A DNA stretch of 52,922 bases from Candidatus Dojkabacteria bacterium (GTDB taxonomy: Bacteria > Patescibacteriota > Dojkabacteria > SC72 > WJKH01): positions 1-52,922 of the forward strand of contig WJKH01000018.1 in the NCBI GenBank assembly GCA_014729235.1, given 5' to 3'. The position numbers and the translations under genes are program-made. This document shows positions 25,319 to 32,925 of the stretch, one piece after another; within the stretch, counting starts at the first letter, position 1, and each line of letters starts with the position of its first letter. Under the pieces are notes generated by a model. It was not told the origin of the DNA and did not search any database. It saw only the letters and a list, made by a program, of their open reading frames with translations.

Positions 25319-26704
25319 TTAGAATCCAACTCTCCCGGACCTCAACAGCCGGCTATTTGCCCTGACAAAAGGCATATTTTCTTGGGCTGAGTTAAGCAAT
25401 TCAATTAGATCTGATTTTGCAAGCTTTTTTACTTCATCACTACCTCTCATCTGTAGCGCGAAATTTTTGCTATTGACCTCTTTTTTCCCAATTACGATGT
25501 TTGCCGGAATCCACTCTTTGTGCCAATCTCGGACTTTTCTATTTACACTTTCATCACGGTCATCAACAAGAGCACGAAAACCCTCTTTGTCGAGATATTT
25601 TGCGAGGTTAATGGCTTTTGCATTGTATGCCTGTGAAACCGGGAGTACTGCAACTTGGACAGGAGCGAGCCAAAAAGGTAGAGCATTATCAAGAGCACTT
25701 TTTTCCAGTAGTCCATAAAGAATTCTTTCAATGGAGCCTAGAGAAGAGTGAACGATAACGCAACCCTGCTTTTTCCCTTTCTCATCGATATAGTTTATGC
25801 CATAACGCTGGGCATCTTCTATATCCAGCTGTACCGTACTTATTTGGCCCTCATTCAGTCCCTGATCAACATAATGAAAATCGCCCTTAATTACCCAGTA
25901 GTGTTTCATGCCGGGCAGTACTTCAAGAAGTACAGATCTATCGAGCCACTTAACAAGGTTTTGGATTTTACTGAGATTGTTTTCCAGAAAATCTGATACT
26001 ACAGGAAATTCAATAGCAAGCTTCAGTCCCATATCTTTATTTAGTTTCTCGTATGAACGAAAGAGTTCAATAAATTCGCTCCACGCCTCATCCAGGTCTT
26101 TGCAAAAACTATGAATATCAGGCATATGGAAGGCTCGAGGCCTTTTTAATCCGGAAACTTCCCCATGTTTTTCATAACGGAATGATTTTGAAAACTCAAA
26201 AACTCTAATTGGGAGTTGCCAGTGCGAAAACTGTGCTTGTTTCATAATGCGAAATAGTCCAAAGTCTCCTGCAAATCTTAATATTAACTTTTTCCCTTTT
26301 GCTACATTAATTTTATAGTGACGTCCGTGGAAAGACTGCCCCTGAGCTTTGATGTCGGGGTATGACCAGTCATACATAATGGGTGAATCGATTTCATAAG
26401 CCTTAAGTACGTCAAGTGCTATATGCTTACACCACTTTTTAACTGCGTTAAAAACTACCACTCCGTTTGGGAGCCATCTGAGATTTCCGACATCACTTGC
26501 TTCTTCCGGTTCGCATATTCTTAATTTTTGAGCAAGTCGGGACGATTCCAGTTCTTTGCCCTTCCTGCCTTTTATGAATTTTGATCGGAGGTAGTTCTTT
26601 AGGTTTTCATCTATTTCAAGTGATTTAATGAGTTTTTCATTAATTTTATTAGGATTTAGTTGGATTTCTGAGTTGTCTGGATTTAAAATTCTATATTTAA
26701 TCAT
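25319..26704 (-). CDS. thrS: Threonyl-tRNA synthetase, short catalytic type without editing domain
   Basis: 461 residues, far shorter than the ~640 of usual bacterial ThrRS. The N-terminal TGS and editing (N2) domains are missing. It starts with a ~60-residue segment, then EPEEASDVGNLRWLPNG, a sequence typical of archaeal-type ThrRS. Class II motif 2 is FEFSKSFRYEKHGEVSGLKR followed by RAFHMPDIHSF, and motif 3 is in 'SSLGSIERILYG'. A HGTP anticodon-binding domain follows (VQVAVLPVSQAYN). Such editing-less enzymes are known from archaea (ThrRS-cat) with a separate editing protein; none is seen here. The untranslated leader holds a candidate leader peptide. Confidence 0.88.
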   Translation of the reverse strand: MIKYRILNPDNSEIQLNPNKINEKLIKSLEIDENLKNYLRSKFIKGRKGKELESSRLAQKLRICEPEEASDVGNLRWLPNGVVVFNAVKKWCKHIALDVLKAYEIDSPIMYDWSYPDIKAQGQSFHGRHYKINVAKGKKLILRFAGDFGLFRIMKQAQFSHWQLPIRVFEFSKSFRYEKHGEVSGLKRPRAFHMPDIHSFCKDLDEAWSEFIELFRSYEKLNKDMGLKLAIEFPVVSDFLENNLSKIQNLVKWLDRSVLLEVLPGMKHYWVIKGDFHYVDQGLNEGQISTVQLDIEDAQRYGINYIDEKGKKQGCVIVHSSLGSIERILYGLLEKSALDNALPFWLAPVQVAVLPVSQAYNAKAINLAKYLDKEGFRALVDDRDESVNRKVRDWHKEWIPANIVIGKKEVNSKNFALQMRGSDEVKKLAKSDLIELLNSAQENMPFVRANSRLLRSGRVGF

Positions 26705-26815
26705 TTTAATATTTATGAAAGTTGAATAATCTTGTATATAAGTTTAGCATTAACAATATGTGCAGCAAAATAAGGTATTTACTGCGCAATAATAGTTTGG
26801 AATATATGGAAATTT

Positions 26816-26831
26816 ACCCGCCTTAGCGGGT
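26816..26831 (-). promoter_or_regulatory. Hairpin at the stop codon of the thrS leader ORF
   Basis: Minus strand ACCCGC-TAAG-GCGGGT: a perfect 6-bp stem whose loop contains the leader ORF stop codon TAA. It is followed by AAATTTCC, not a clear T-run, so by itself it is a weak terminator. Another hairpin, GCAGTAAA/TTTTGCTGC, lies further toward thrS. Confidence 0.5.
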
Positions 26832-26876
26832 GGTCATTAAGTCAAGCCTGTTGTTTTCGAATTTTATGACCTTCAT
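26823..26876 (-). CDS. Putative thrS leader peptide (17 aa, two Thr codons)
   Basis: An ATG 7 nt after an extended -10 box (TGGTATAAT, 26892-26884) opens a 17-codon frame, MKVIKFENNRLDLMTTR. The consecutive codons ACC-ACC for threonine come just before the last sense codon, and a 6-bp hairpin overlaps its stop. thrS starts ~120 nt downstream. The layout is that of a ribosome-mediated attenuator responding to Thr-tRNA supply. Only two Thr codons are present and the downstream terminator is not obvious, so this remains a hypothesis. It could also simply be a spurious short frame. Confidence 0.4.
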   Translation of the reverse strand: MKVIKFENNRLDLMTTR

Positions 26877-26883
26877 AACCCCA

Positions 26884-26892
26884 ATTATACCA
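26884..26892 (-). promoter_or_regulatory. Extended -10 promoter upstream of thrS
   Basis: TGGTATAAT on the minus strand matches the extended -10 consensus. Its end is 7 nt from the ATG of the leader ORF and the -35 region is poor. Confidence 0.5.
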
Positions 26893-26952
26893 TTTAATCG
26901 GTCAAATAACCAGATATAAGCATTTACTGAAGTTAGAGCATGGGGCAATGTG

Positions 26953-29406
26953 CTAGTCATTACTCAGCACAGTTGGAGGCGGTGCGGTGTAAGGACCGGA
27001 AGAATCAGAATCGTCTTGTCCCTCTGCGGAGCCTGATGCTGACTCAGCTGATGTGTCGTCGCTGTACTCTTTTTTCAACTGTTCTGCCAATTTCTTAATG
27101 GATTCAACCTGCTCATCACTCGGCTGATCATTGAGATTATCGTTTTGCGGAGGTGTTGTTGGTTGCGAGGGCGATGCGGATTGGGAATTCGGATCAGAAT
27201 TTGATCCATAGCTTACTTCTGGTGTGCTTTCTTCTACATCAGGAGCAGAAGTGTAGCTTGGGACATTATCAGTGGATTGTTGAAAATCTTCTGATGTGGA
27301 TGTCTGCTGATTATCTGTATAAGTGCTAGACTCATCGTATTCGTTTGTTGAGGCACTTGGAGTAGAAGAGTAATCTGGAGAGGAATTTTGTGGATTGTAA
27401 GTATCTGTGTATCCTTCTGATGCACCTGTCGATTGCTGGCTTACTGAGTCGTTACTGTCGTAAGCTGGAGTAGGGGTTGATGATGTATAACTGGAGGACG
27501 TGTCGTATGAAGTTCCGTTTGTGGCGGATGATGATTGGGAGGGGTTGTAAGTCGGGGAAGTAGTTTGTGGTGTTGAATTTGTAGAGTCTGATTCATAATA
27601 ATCATTAGAGCTTGAAGTAAAAGGAGTGTCTACTCCGGTTGGCGTACTTGGTGGCGTGTAATTGGGATAGTAGCTGTAATCATCGCCTCTGTCTTTTGGC
27701 CCGCGTACTAATATGTAGATAAGCCATGGAATACCGATGGCGAGGAGAATTAGTCCAATCAAGATAATTATAGCAATGATTCCTCTCTGTGCTGTGATTT
27801 CGTATCCAAATATATTCCAAATTTTTCCGTTCGTCTCGGGCTGAAGTTCAATCTTGAAAGTCCATTCACGCTCTCCGAGATTATCTGCACTATCTTCAAA
27901 AGTAACTTTTACTTTATTTTCAGAAAGATCCGGCAATTCAGCCTCAGGTTTATAAGAAATAGTCACCTGTGCTTCAGAGTGAGGTTCTATTTCTATTTTC
28001 GATGAAAGATCTTCGTTATTCAGATAAAATTTAATGCTGTTTTCAACAACTGATTGACCTTCTGAGGCTATCAGAGTAGCTTTTATCAATGGTTGAGTTG
28101 TATTAACAGTGCTTTTATCAGCCGGGGAGATACTCACTATGCCTGCACCTGGTTTTTGTGGACCGTCATCAGGGCCCGGAGTGTCATCACTGCCTGTTGT
28201 ACCAGCTACTGTAAATTTTTCTGAAGAACCTGTTCCTGTGGCAGGAGGGGATTGATTATCTGTGGCTTTTACAATGGCATAATAATCTCCTGCTGATAAA
28301 GCAGAAGTATTCAAAATATAGTTAGTTGTGTTGAATCCGAGATTCTCATTTAATGGTTTCCAAGTACTTTCGTCCGAGGGGTTTTTCGCAACATAGAGTT
28401 GGAATTTATTGATATGATTTAAGTCTTCGACCTGCCACGAAATTTCAATTTCTTCCCCCTGGTTTACTGTGGTACCTTTAACGGGTTTTGTGAAAGTTAC
28501 TTTGGGGATATCATTTTCTTTTTGATCAACATTGATTACCCAGGATTGTGAACTGGTATGACCGTTCCATCCATCCCAAATAAGTACGCTCGCAAGGTAG
28601 CTGCCGGGGGTATCCGCTGTTCCATTAAATTTAATTTCAACATCATTTGGAGTTGGCTGTGTGTTGGAAATTTTGAGCCAATTGGCATCGGGTGTAAAGG
28701 CGGCATCAAACTGGATATCATTATCGCTATCTTTAGCTTTAAGAGTATGTTCATAAGAATCTCCGACTTTTATAATATTTTTGTTTTGTGCCGGTAGTTC
28801 TGTAGTAAATTGGGGAGCTGTATTTTCTTCTACTACTTGGGCAAGCGTGGCTCTTTGTCCGAAATTGCTTGTTGAGGCGGCATCCAAAATGTTCTGATTG
28901 TAGCTCCGGTCAAGCAGGCACAGGTGAGTGCCTTCAATGCCTTGTTCGTTTACTGTAGTAATTTCACCTGAAAGTGAGTAGCCGCCGATGTTTTGTGGTT
29001 GATATAAAAATTGTTCAGACGCTTGCGAAATTTTATTAGAAGTGTCAAATTCACGATTGTATACTTCTCTAAACTCGTCAGTTCCAAATTCTTTGCTCTC
29101 AATTGCTGTGATACTGATCTTTTTAATCCATTCGTCACCGAAATTTTCTGATGCATCATTGTCTCTTACATCTGCAAGAATCTCGACAGTTGCTCTTTTT
29201 CCTACTTCGAGGGAATTTGGATCAACGTATGGAAAATAGATCTTACATTTAAGATCTGTTTCAAAACCAACTCCTGCACTGCTTCTGGTGTCTGCGGATT
29301 CAAGTCCAACTAAACCGGCTAATACCAAGGGAACTGCCAGTATTACAAGGGCAGATGCAATTACGGTAAATCTCTGTTTTTTTCTTTTCGGTGGTCTGCG
29401 TCCCAT
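26953..29406 (-). CDS. Large Ig-like surface protein with internal membrane helix and Ser/Thr-rich tail
   Basis: 817 residues. An N-terminal helix (VIASALVILAVPLVLAGLVG, about 15-34) is followed by ~500 residues of extracellular Ig-like modules. These include a He_PIG-like domain near 200-290 ('TAPQFTTELPAQNKNIIKVG', then VINVDQ) and a segment with 'VTFTKPVKGTTVNQGEEIEI'. A second helix (GIIAIIILIGLILLAIGIPW, about 548-575) is followed by R and K residues and ~220 residues rich in Ser, Thr, Tyr, Pro and Gln. By the positive-inside rule the tail should be cytoplasmic. It is the last gene of the sortase/solute-binding operon, starting 16 bp after the latter. No sorting signal is seen. Confidence 0.75.
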   Translation of the reverse strand: MGRRPPKRKKQRFTVIASALVILAVPLVLAGLVGLESADTRSSAGVGFETDLKCKIYFPYVDPNSLEVGKRATVEILADVRDNDASENFGDEWIKKISITAIESKEFGTDEFREVYNREFDTSNKISQASEQFLYQPQNIGGYSLSGEITTVNEQGIEGTHLCLLDRSYNQNILDAASTSNFGQRATLAQVVEENTAPQFTTELPAQNKNIIKVGDSYEHTLKAKDSDNDIQFDAAFTPDANWLKISNTQPTPNDVEIKFNGTADTPGSYLASVLIWDGWNGHTSSQSWVINVDQKENDIPKVTFTKPVKGTTVNQGEEIEISWQVEDLNHINKFQLYVAKNPSDESTWKPLNENLGFNTTNYILNTSALSAGDYYAIVKATDNQSPPATGTGSSEKFTVAGTTGSDDTPGPDDGPQKPGAGIVSISPADKSTVNTTQPLIKATLIASEGQSVVENSIKFYLNNEDLSSKIEIEPHSEAQVTISYKPEAELPDLSENKVKVTFEDSADNLGEREWTFKIELQPETNGKIWNIFGYEITAQRGIIAIIILIGLILLAIGIPWLIYILVRGPKDRGDDYSYYPNYTPPSTPTGVDTPFTSSSNDYYESDSTNSTPQTTSPTYNPSQSSSATNGTSYDTSSSYTSSTPTPAYDSNDSVSQQSTGASEGYTDTYNPQNSSPDYSSTPSASTNEYDESSTYTDNQQTSTSEDFQQSTDNVPSYTSAPDVEESTPEVSYGSNSDPNSQSASPSQPTTPPQNDNLNDQPSDEQVESIKKLAEQLKKEYSDDTSAESASGSAEGQDDSDSSGPYTAPPPTVLSND

Positions 29407-29422
29407 GAATGTTAATATACAA

Positions 29423-30775
29423 TTATTGGGTTAGTTCCGCAAGCTTGGAATTTATTCTATCTTCAGCGTCGCTCAGTGCTTGAGAAGCGTTTTTATTGTT
29501 AACAGCTACATCATTAATTGCTGTACGCAAGGAGTCTTCTACATAGGTCTGATCCCCCATGACCCAGGCGTCCATGGATGGGGCCATTTCAACAATTGGA
29601 GCCGCATAGGGATTATCTGATAGCTCGCCAGCCAGATCTTTTCTGGAATAAGGCTCTCCAAATGCTCTAATCTTAGATTCGTTCGAAAATTTTTGCTTCA
29701 TTTGTTCTTTCTCGCTTAAAAACTTGATAAACTTCCATGCTTCTACTGAGTTTTCGCTTGTTTCCGGGACAGCGTGCCCCCAGTACATTGCGTAGTAAAC
29801 CGGAGGATTATTTGGTAATTGGGGAGTAGGCGCTATGCCGAATTCAAGTTGGGGAGCAGCCTGCATTATGTCGAAAGCTCTCCAACTTGGCCCAAACATC
29901 ATAGCTAGATTTCCAGAGTAAAAGAGATCCAAATCCCAAAGCAAGTCAGAAGACCAGGTGTTGTGTTCTTTGATAAAATCAGTATAAAAATTCATAGCTG
30001 ATTGAGCTTTTATGCCGGTTAGTGTTGCATTTAGACCATCACCTGTCTCAGATATTACCTCAACATTATTTTGCAAAAGCAAAAGATTGAAAATATCGGC
30101 TGAGTGCTTAACATTGTTTGAAGTCCCCATTGCCACCCCGGACTGTGTGATTTCACCGGCTTCGTTTGTCACTGTCATTTTTTTTGCGGCCTCAATAAAT
30201 GTATTCCAATCCTGTGGAGGCTCAGAATATCCTGCTTCCTGCAATAAATTCTTGTTGTAAAATACGGCAAGGCCATCTATGCTGAGCGGAATTGCATAAA
30301 TTTGATTATCACTTCCTGTAAAGTCGTCTGTGCAAGTCTGATAAAATGTGCCAGTGTATTCTGCAGCGGGCATGATATCAGTTGGAAGGGCGGATAGGTA
30401 TGGCTGAAATTTCGGAAGCCAGGTGTTATTTATCATTAAGATATCGGGAGCAGGGTCACCGGTAGTTGACCCTTGCACAATTCGTGCATAGCTGGTTTCT
30501 TCATATTGAGTAAAAGATCGGTTTATATACTCAATTTTTATATTTGGATTTTGGCTTTCATACTCATCAATTAGAGGCTGCATAACAGATTCCGGTTCCC
30601 ATAATCCCCAGTATAAAAGAGTGGTTTGAGAGCCTGTTGTTTGACCCGGGGGGCCGCCTCCTGAAGGTTGGCTTCCCTCTCCACGGCGGCTGGATATAAA
30701 GTAGAAGAGTCCTGCTGAGATTGCTATAACCACGACAATGATCGCAATCAATAACGGAAGTTTCTTGTTATTCAT
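29423..30775 (-). CDS. Extracellular solute-binding protein, family 1 (sugar ABC type)
   Basis: 450 residues. An N-terminal helix (PLLIAIIVVVIAISAGLFYF) acts as anchor; no lipobox Cys is present. A Gly/Pro/Gln linker is followed by the substrate-binding fold: LLYWGLWEPESVMQPLIDEY, 'DPAPDILMINNTWLPKF', 'IYAIPLSIDGLAVFYNKNLL', 'MMFGPSWRAFDI' and 'YYAMYWGHAVPETS' are recognisable family 1 segments. No permease or ATPase gene is nearby, so it is an orphan binding protein here. It overlaps the upstream sortase gene by 8 bp, which points to tight coupling. The ligand is probably a carbohydrate; that is inferred from the family. Confidence 0.88.
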   Translation of the reverse strand: MNNKKLPLLIAIIVVVIAISAGLFYFISSRRGEGSQPSGGGPPGQTTGSQTTLLYWGLWEPESVMQPLIDEYESQNPNIKIEYINRSFTQYEETSYARIVQGSTTGDPAPDILMINNTWLPKFQPYLSALPTDIMPAAEYTGTFYQTCTDDFTGSDNQIYAIPLSIDGLAVFYNKNLLQEAGYSEPPQDWNTFIEAAKKMTVTNEAGEITQSGVAMGTSNNVKHSADIFNLLLLQNNVEVISETGDGLNATLTGIKAQSAMNFYTDFIKEHNTWSSDLLWDLDLFYSGNLAMMFGPSWRAFDIMQAAPQLEFGIAPTPQLPNNPPVYYAMYWGHAVPETSENSVEAWKFIKFLSEKEQMKQKFSNESKIRAFGEPYSRKDLAGELSDNPYAAPIVEMAPSMDAWVMGDQTYVEDSLRTAINDVAVNNKNASQALSDAEDRINSKLAELTQ

Positions 30776-31577
30776 ATCGTTCGCCTATTACAATTAATCT
30801 CTTGGTCCCGATTCCCAGCGGCCAGCATGTCATTAAAGTGATTGTCTCTTGATCGCCCTGCGGCTGGAGGATAGAAAAGTCATCCGGGGCAACTCGTTTA
30901 ATTTTCCTTACTACATATTTTAAAGTATTTTCATCTTTTTTAACAATGACTTCATCTCCAATTGACATATTTTCCAATCTTGAAAATGCGATTTCCGGAT
31001 TGCTTTTATAAGCTTCAAACCAGGTGGGCACTGAACTATGACCATATATAAAGGTGTTTCCCCCGTCGCCGGGGAGAGGTGTGCCCCTAAAATGTGCGAC
31101 TCCGCTTTTTAGACTCAAGTTATAGACATCTTCATCGTAACTGTTGACATTTGGAGTAATCTTTAAGTCATCAAGATCTATTGAGTCAACCGTAAGATAC
31201 ATTGGTTCGCTGTAGTCTCGATCAATCTTAATCTTCTTAAGCTCTCCCGTGCTTAAGTCATAACTGTAGCTGCCCTGCTGGCTGGTAAGGCCTGCCTCTT
31301 TAAGTAGATTTTGGAAGTAGCTTTGACCAGGGTCATAAATTGCTTTTGCCTCGAGACTTTCCTGGTGACTTTTTGGGATAGGCTTTACTCGAATATGATC
31401 AAGAAATTCAGGAAGCTTCCCATTTATATATGAGAATGAGAGAGGAATAATTTGACTGAATAGGAGTGTGATTCCACCTGCGGCAAAAATTGCCGAGAGA
31501 AAATATCGGATTCTACGGATTGCTTTTTCTTGTTTTAGTTGAGGATTTGTTATATCCCAATTTCTCATTTCAGTCAT
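30768..31577 (-). CDS. Sortase (LPXTG-type transpeptidase)
   Basis: 269 residues with one N-terminal transmembrane helix (about 29-48). Sortases cut sorting signals and link proteins to the wall or to each other. The catalytic triad is visible: His in FIYGHSSVP, Cys in TLMTCWP, Arg in GTKRLIVIG, in the usual order and spacing. The chain between helix and core is ~100 residues. Substrate candidates in this window end with LSETG (15-1580 gene) and LSKTG (38821-40383 gene). It starts only 36 bp from divergent dnaJ and heads the solute-binding/surface-protein operon. Confidence 0.92.
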   Translation of the reverse strand: MTEMRNWDITNPQLKQEKAIRRIRYFLSAIFAAGGITLLFSQIIPLSFSYINGKLPEFLDHIRVKPIPKSHQESLEAKAIYDPGQSYFQNLLKEAGLTSQQGSYSYDLSTGELKKIKIDRDYSEPMYLTVDSIDLDDLKITPNVNSYDEDVYNLSLKSGVAHFRGTPLPGDGGNTFIYGHSSVPTWFEAYKSNPEIAFSRLENMSIGDEVIVKKDENTLKYVVRKIKRVAPDDFSILQPQGDQETITLMTCWPLGIGTKRLIVIGERYE

Positions 31578-31606
31578 TTGTCAAGTTTAGAATTTGTTCA
31601 TATAAT
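31578..31606 (+). promoter_or_regulatory. dnaJ promoter (leaderless type)
   Basis: TTGTCA (31578-31583), a 17-bp spacer and perfect TATAAT (31601-31606). The -10 ends 7 nt before the dnaJ ATG (31614), so +1 should fall on or beside the start codon. Confidence 0.75.
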
Positions 31607-31613
31607 ACCAGAC

Positions 31614-32741
31614 ATGGCAAAAAAAGATTACTACGAAATTCTTGGGGTATCAAAAGATGCTTCAGAGAAAGAAATTAAAAAGGCTTATCGCAAATTAGCC
31701 AAAGAATATCACCCTGATCATAATAAAAGTCCGGAGGCGGAAGCCAAGTTTAAAGAAGTGGGTGAAGCTTACGAAGTTCTGTCCGATCCTTCCAAGAGGA
31801 AGGCTTACGATCAATTTGGGCATGCGGGTGTTGATGGTTTCGGAGCAGGCTCTGCAAATGGCTATCCTGGTGGTGGATTTTCCGGGGTTTATGATATGGG
31901 GGATGTTTTCAGCCAGTTCTTCCAGGGTTTTAGCGGGTTTGATGGAGAATCTGAAGGCTTTGGGGGATTTAGTGATATATTTGGAGGCTTTGGCGGTCGC
32001 CGAGCTCAATCCCGTAAGCCCAAGGGACAGGATCTGAAATATGAAGTGAACCTCGAATTTCTGGAAGCTATGGATGGATCTGAGAGAGTTGTGAAGGTTA
32101 CGAGAGATATTAAGTGTGAGACCTGCGATGGGACCGGAGCGGAAGATGGTGAAATGGAGACATGTAAGACCTGTGGGGGGCAGGGAAAGGTTCGAAAAGT
32201 TCAGAACAGCTTGCTTGGCAGTATCTCTGTTGTTGCTCCATGCCCGGATTGTAATGGGACCGGTCAGTCTGCAAAAGAAGATTGCCCTGAGTGTTCGGGT
32301 TCCGGGATTGAACGGCAAAAGAAGGATTTAAAGATAAAAATTCCTGCGGGAGCTTATGATGGGATGATTCTGAGATTTAATAATGGGGGAAGCTTTGTTA
32401 AAGGAGCTGATTCTCCCGGTGATTTATACGTACAAGTAAACGTTCAGCCTGATGAACGATTTGAAAGAAGGGGAGATGATATTTACTCAACAATTGAAGT
32501 CCCAACTTATGTTGCAGCACTTGGAGACACTGCAGAAATCGAGACTGTGCACGGTGATGTCAATTTAAAGATCCCTTCAGGAACTCAACCGGGGACTGTT
32601 TTCCGCATTCGTGACAAGGGTGCTCCGGTTATTGGCAAAGACAGGAATGGTGACCATTATGTGAGGGTTGAGGTTGTAATTCCTAAGAGGTTGTCCAGGA
32701 AAGAGAGGGAGGTCTGGGAAAGTCTTAAGTCTGTGTCCTGA
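31614..32741 (+). CDS. dnaJ: Chaperone DnaJ (Hsp40)
   Basis: 375 residues from ATG 31614; a longer frame to 31539 runs back through the promoter and sortase start, so it is rejected. DnaJ stimulates DnaK ATPase and binds unfolded clients. The J domain ([19 protein letters not shown], with HPD in YHPDHN) is followed by a Gly/Phe-rich region. Four zinc-finger repeats come next: [32 protein letters not shown]. The C-terminal client domain includes '[19 protein letters not shown]'. No dnaK or grpE is in the window. A heat-shock CIRCE-type operator was not seen. Confidence 0.97.
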   Translation: MAKKDYYEILGVSKDASEKEIKKAYRKLAKEYHPDHNKSPEAEAKFKEVGEAYEVLSDPSKRKAYDQFGHAGVDGFGAGSANGYPGGGFSGVYDMGDVFSQFFQGFSGFDGESEGFGGFSDIFGGFGGRRAQSRKPKGQDLKYEVNLEFLEAMDGSERVVKVTRDIKCETCDGTGAEDGEMETCKTCGGQGKVRKVQNSLLGSISVVAPCPDCNGTGQSAKEDCPECSGSGIERQKKDLKIKIPAGAYDGMILRFNNGGSFVKGADSPGDLYVQVNVQPDERFERRGDDIYSTIEVPTYVAALGDTAEIETVHGDVNLKIPSGTQPGTVFRIRDKGAPVIGKDRNGDHYVRVEVVIPKRLSRKEREVWESLKSVS

Positions 32742-32793
32742 TGATGTTGAATTTTTATGTTTCAGTATTGTTTGCTGTTAGACAAGACTGCAT

Positions 32794-32822
32794 TTTGCAA
32801 TTAAGTGCCTCTGTGATATAAT
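32794..32822 (+). promoter_or_regulatory. nusA operon promoter
   Basis: TTTGCA/TTGCAA (32794-32800), a 16-17-bp spacer and TATAAT (32817-32822) preceded by TGA (extended -10). The predicted start is near 32829, leaving a ~97-nt leader with a terminator hairpin inside it. Confidence 0.65.
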
Positions 32823-32873
32823 ATTTGTTGGAAGTTTTATTGTCGAAGATTAAGTGATAATCCAAGGCAATGT

Positions 32874-32905
32874 AGAGAGGTGGGTGGGTAACTCACCTTT
32901 TTTTT
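32874..32905 (+). terminator. Attenuator-like terminator inside the nusA leader
   Basis: Stem GGTGGG (32879-32884) pairs with CTCACC (32892-32897), with one G-U pair and a 7-nt loop. It can be extended by A-U and G-U pairs into the following run of eight T (32898-32905). It lies after the nusA promoter and 20 nt before the nusA ATG, so it can end transcription before the operon. Because no gene lies between promoter and hairpin, regulation (for example by NusA itself) is more likely than simple 3'-end formation. Confidence 0.7.
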
Positions 32906-32925
32906 AAATTTTTAATCGTTTAGAT

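Noticed and set aside
31539-31613. Upstream extension of the dnaJ reading frame
   Set aside because: It crosses the -35/-10 promoter and the divergent sortase start; the DnaJ N-terminus AKKDYYEIL begins at 31614.
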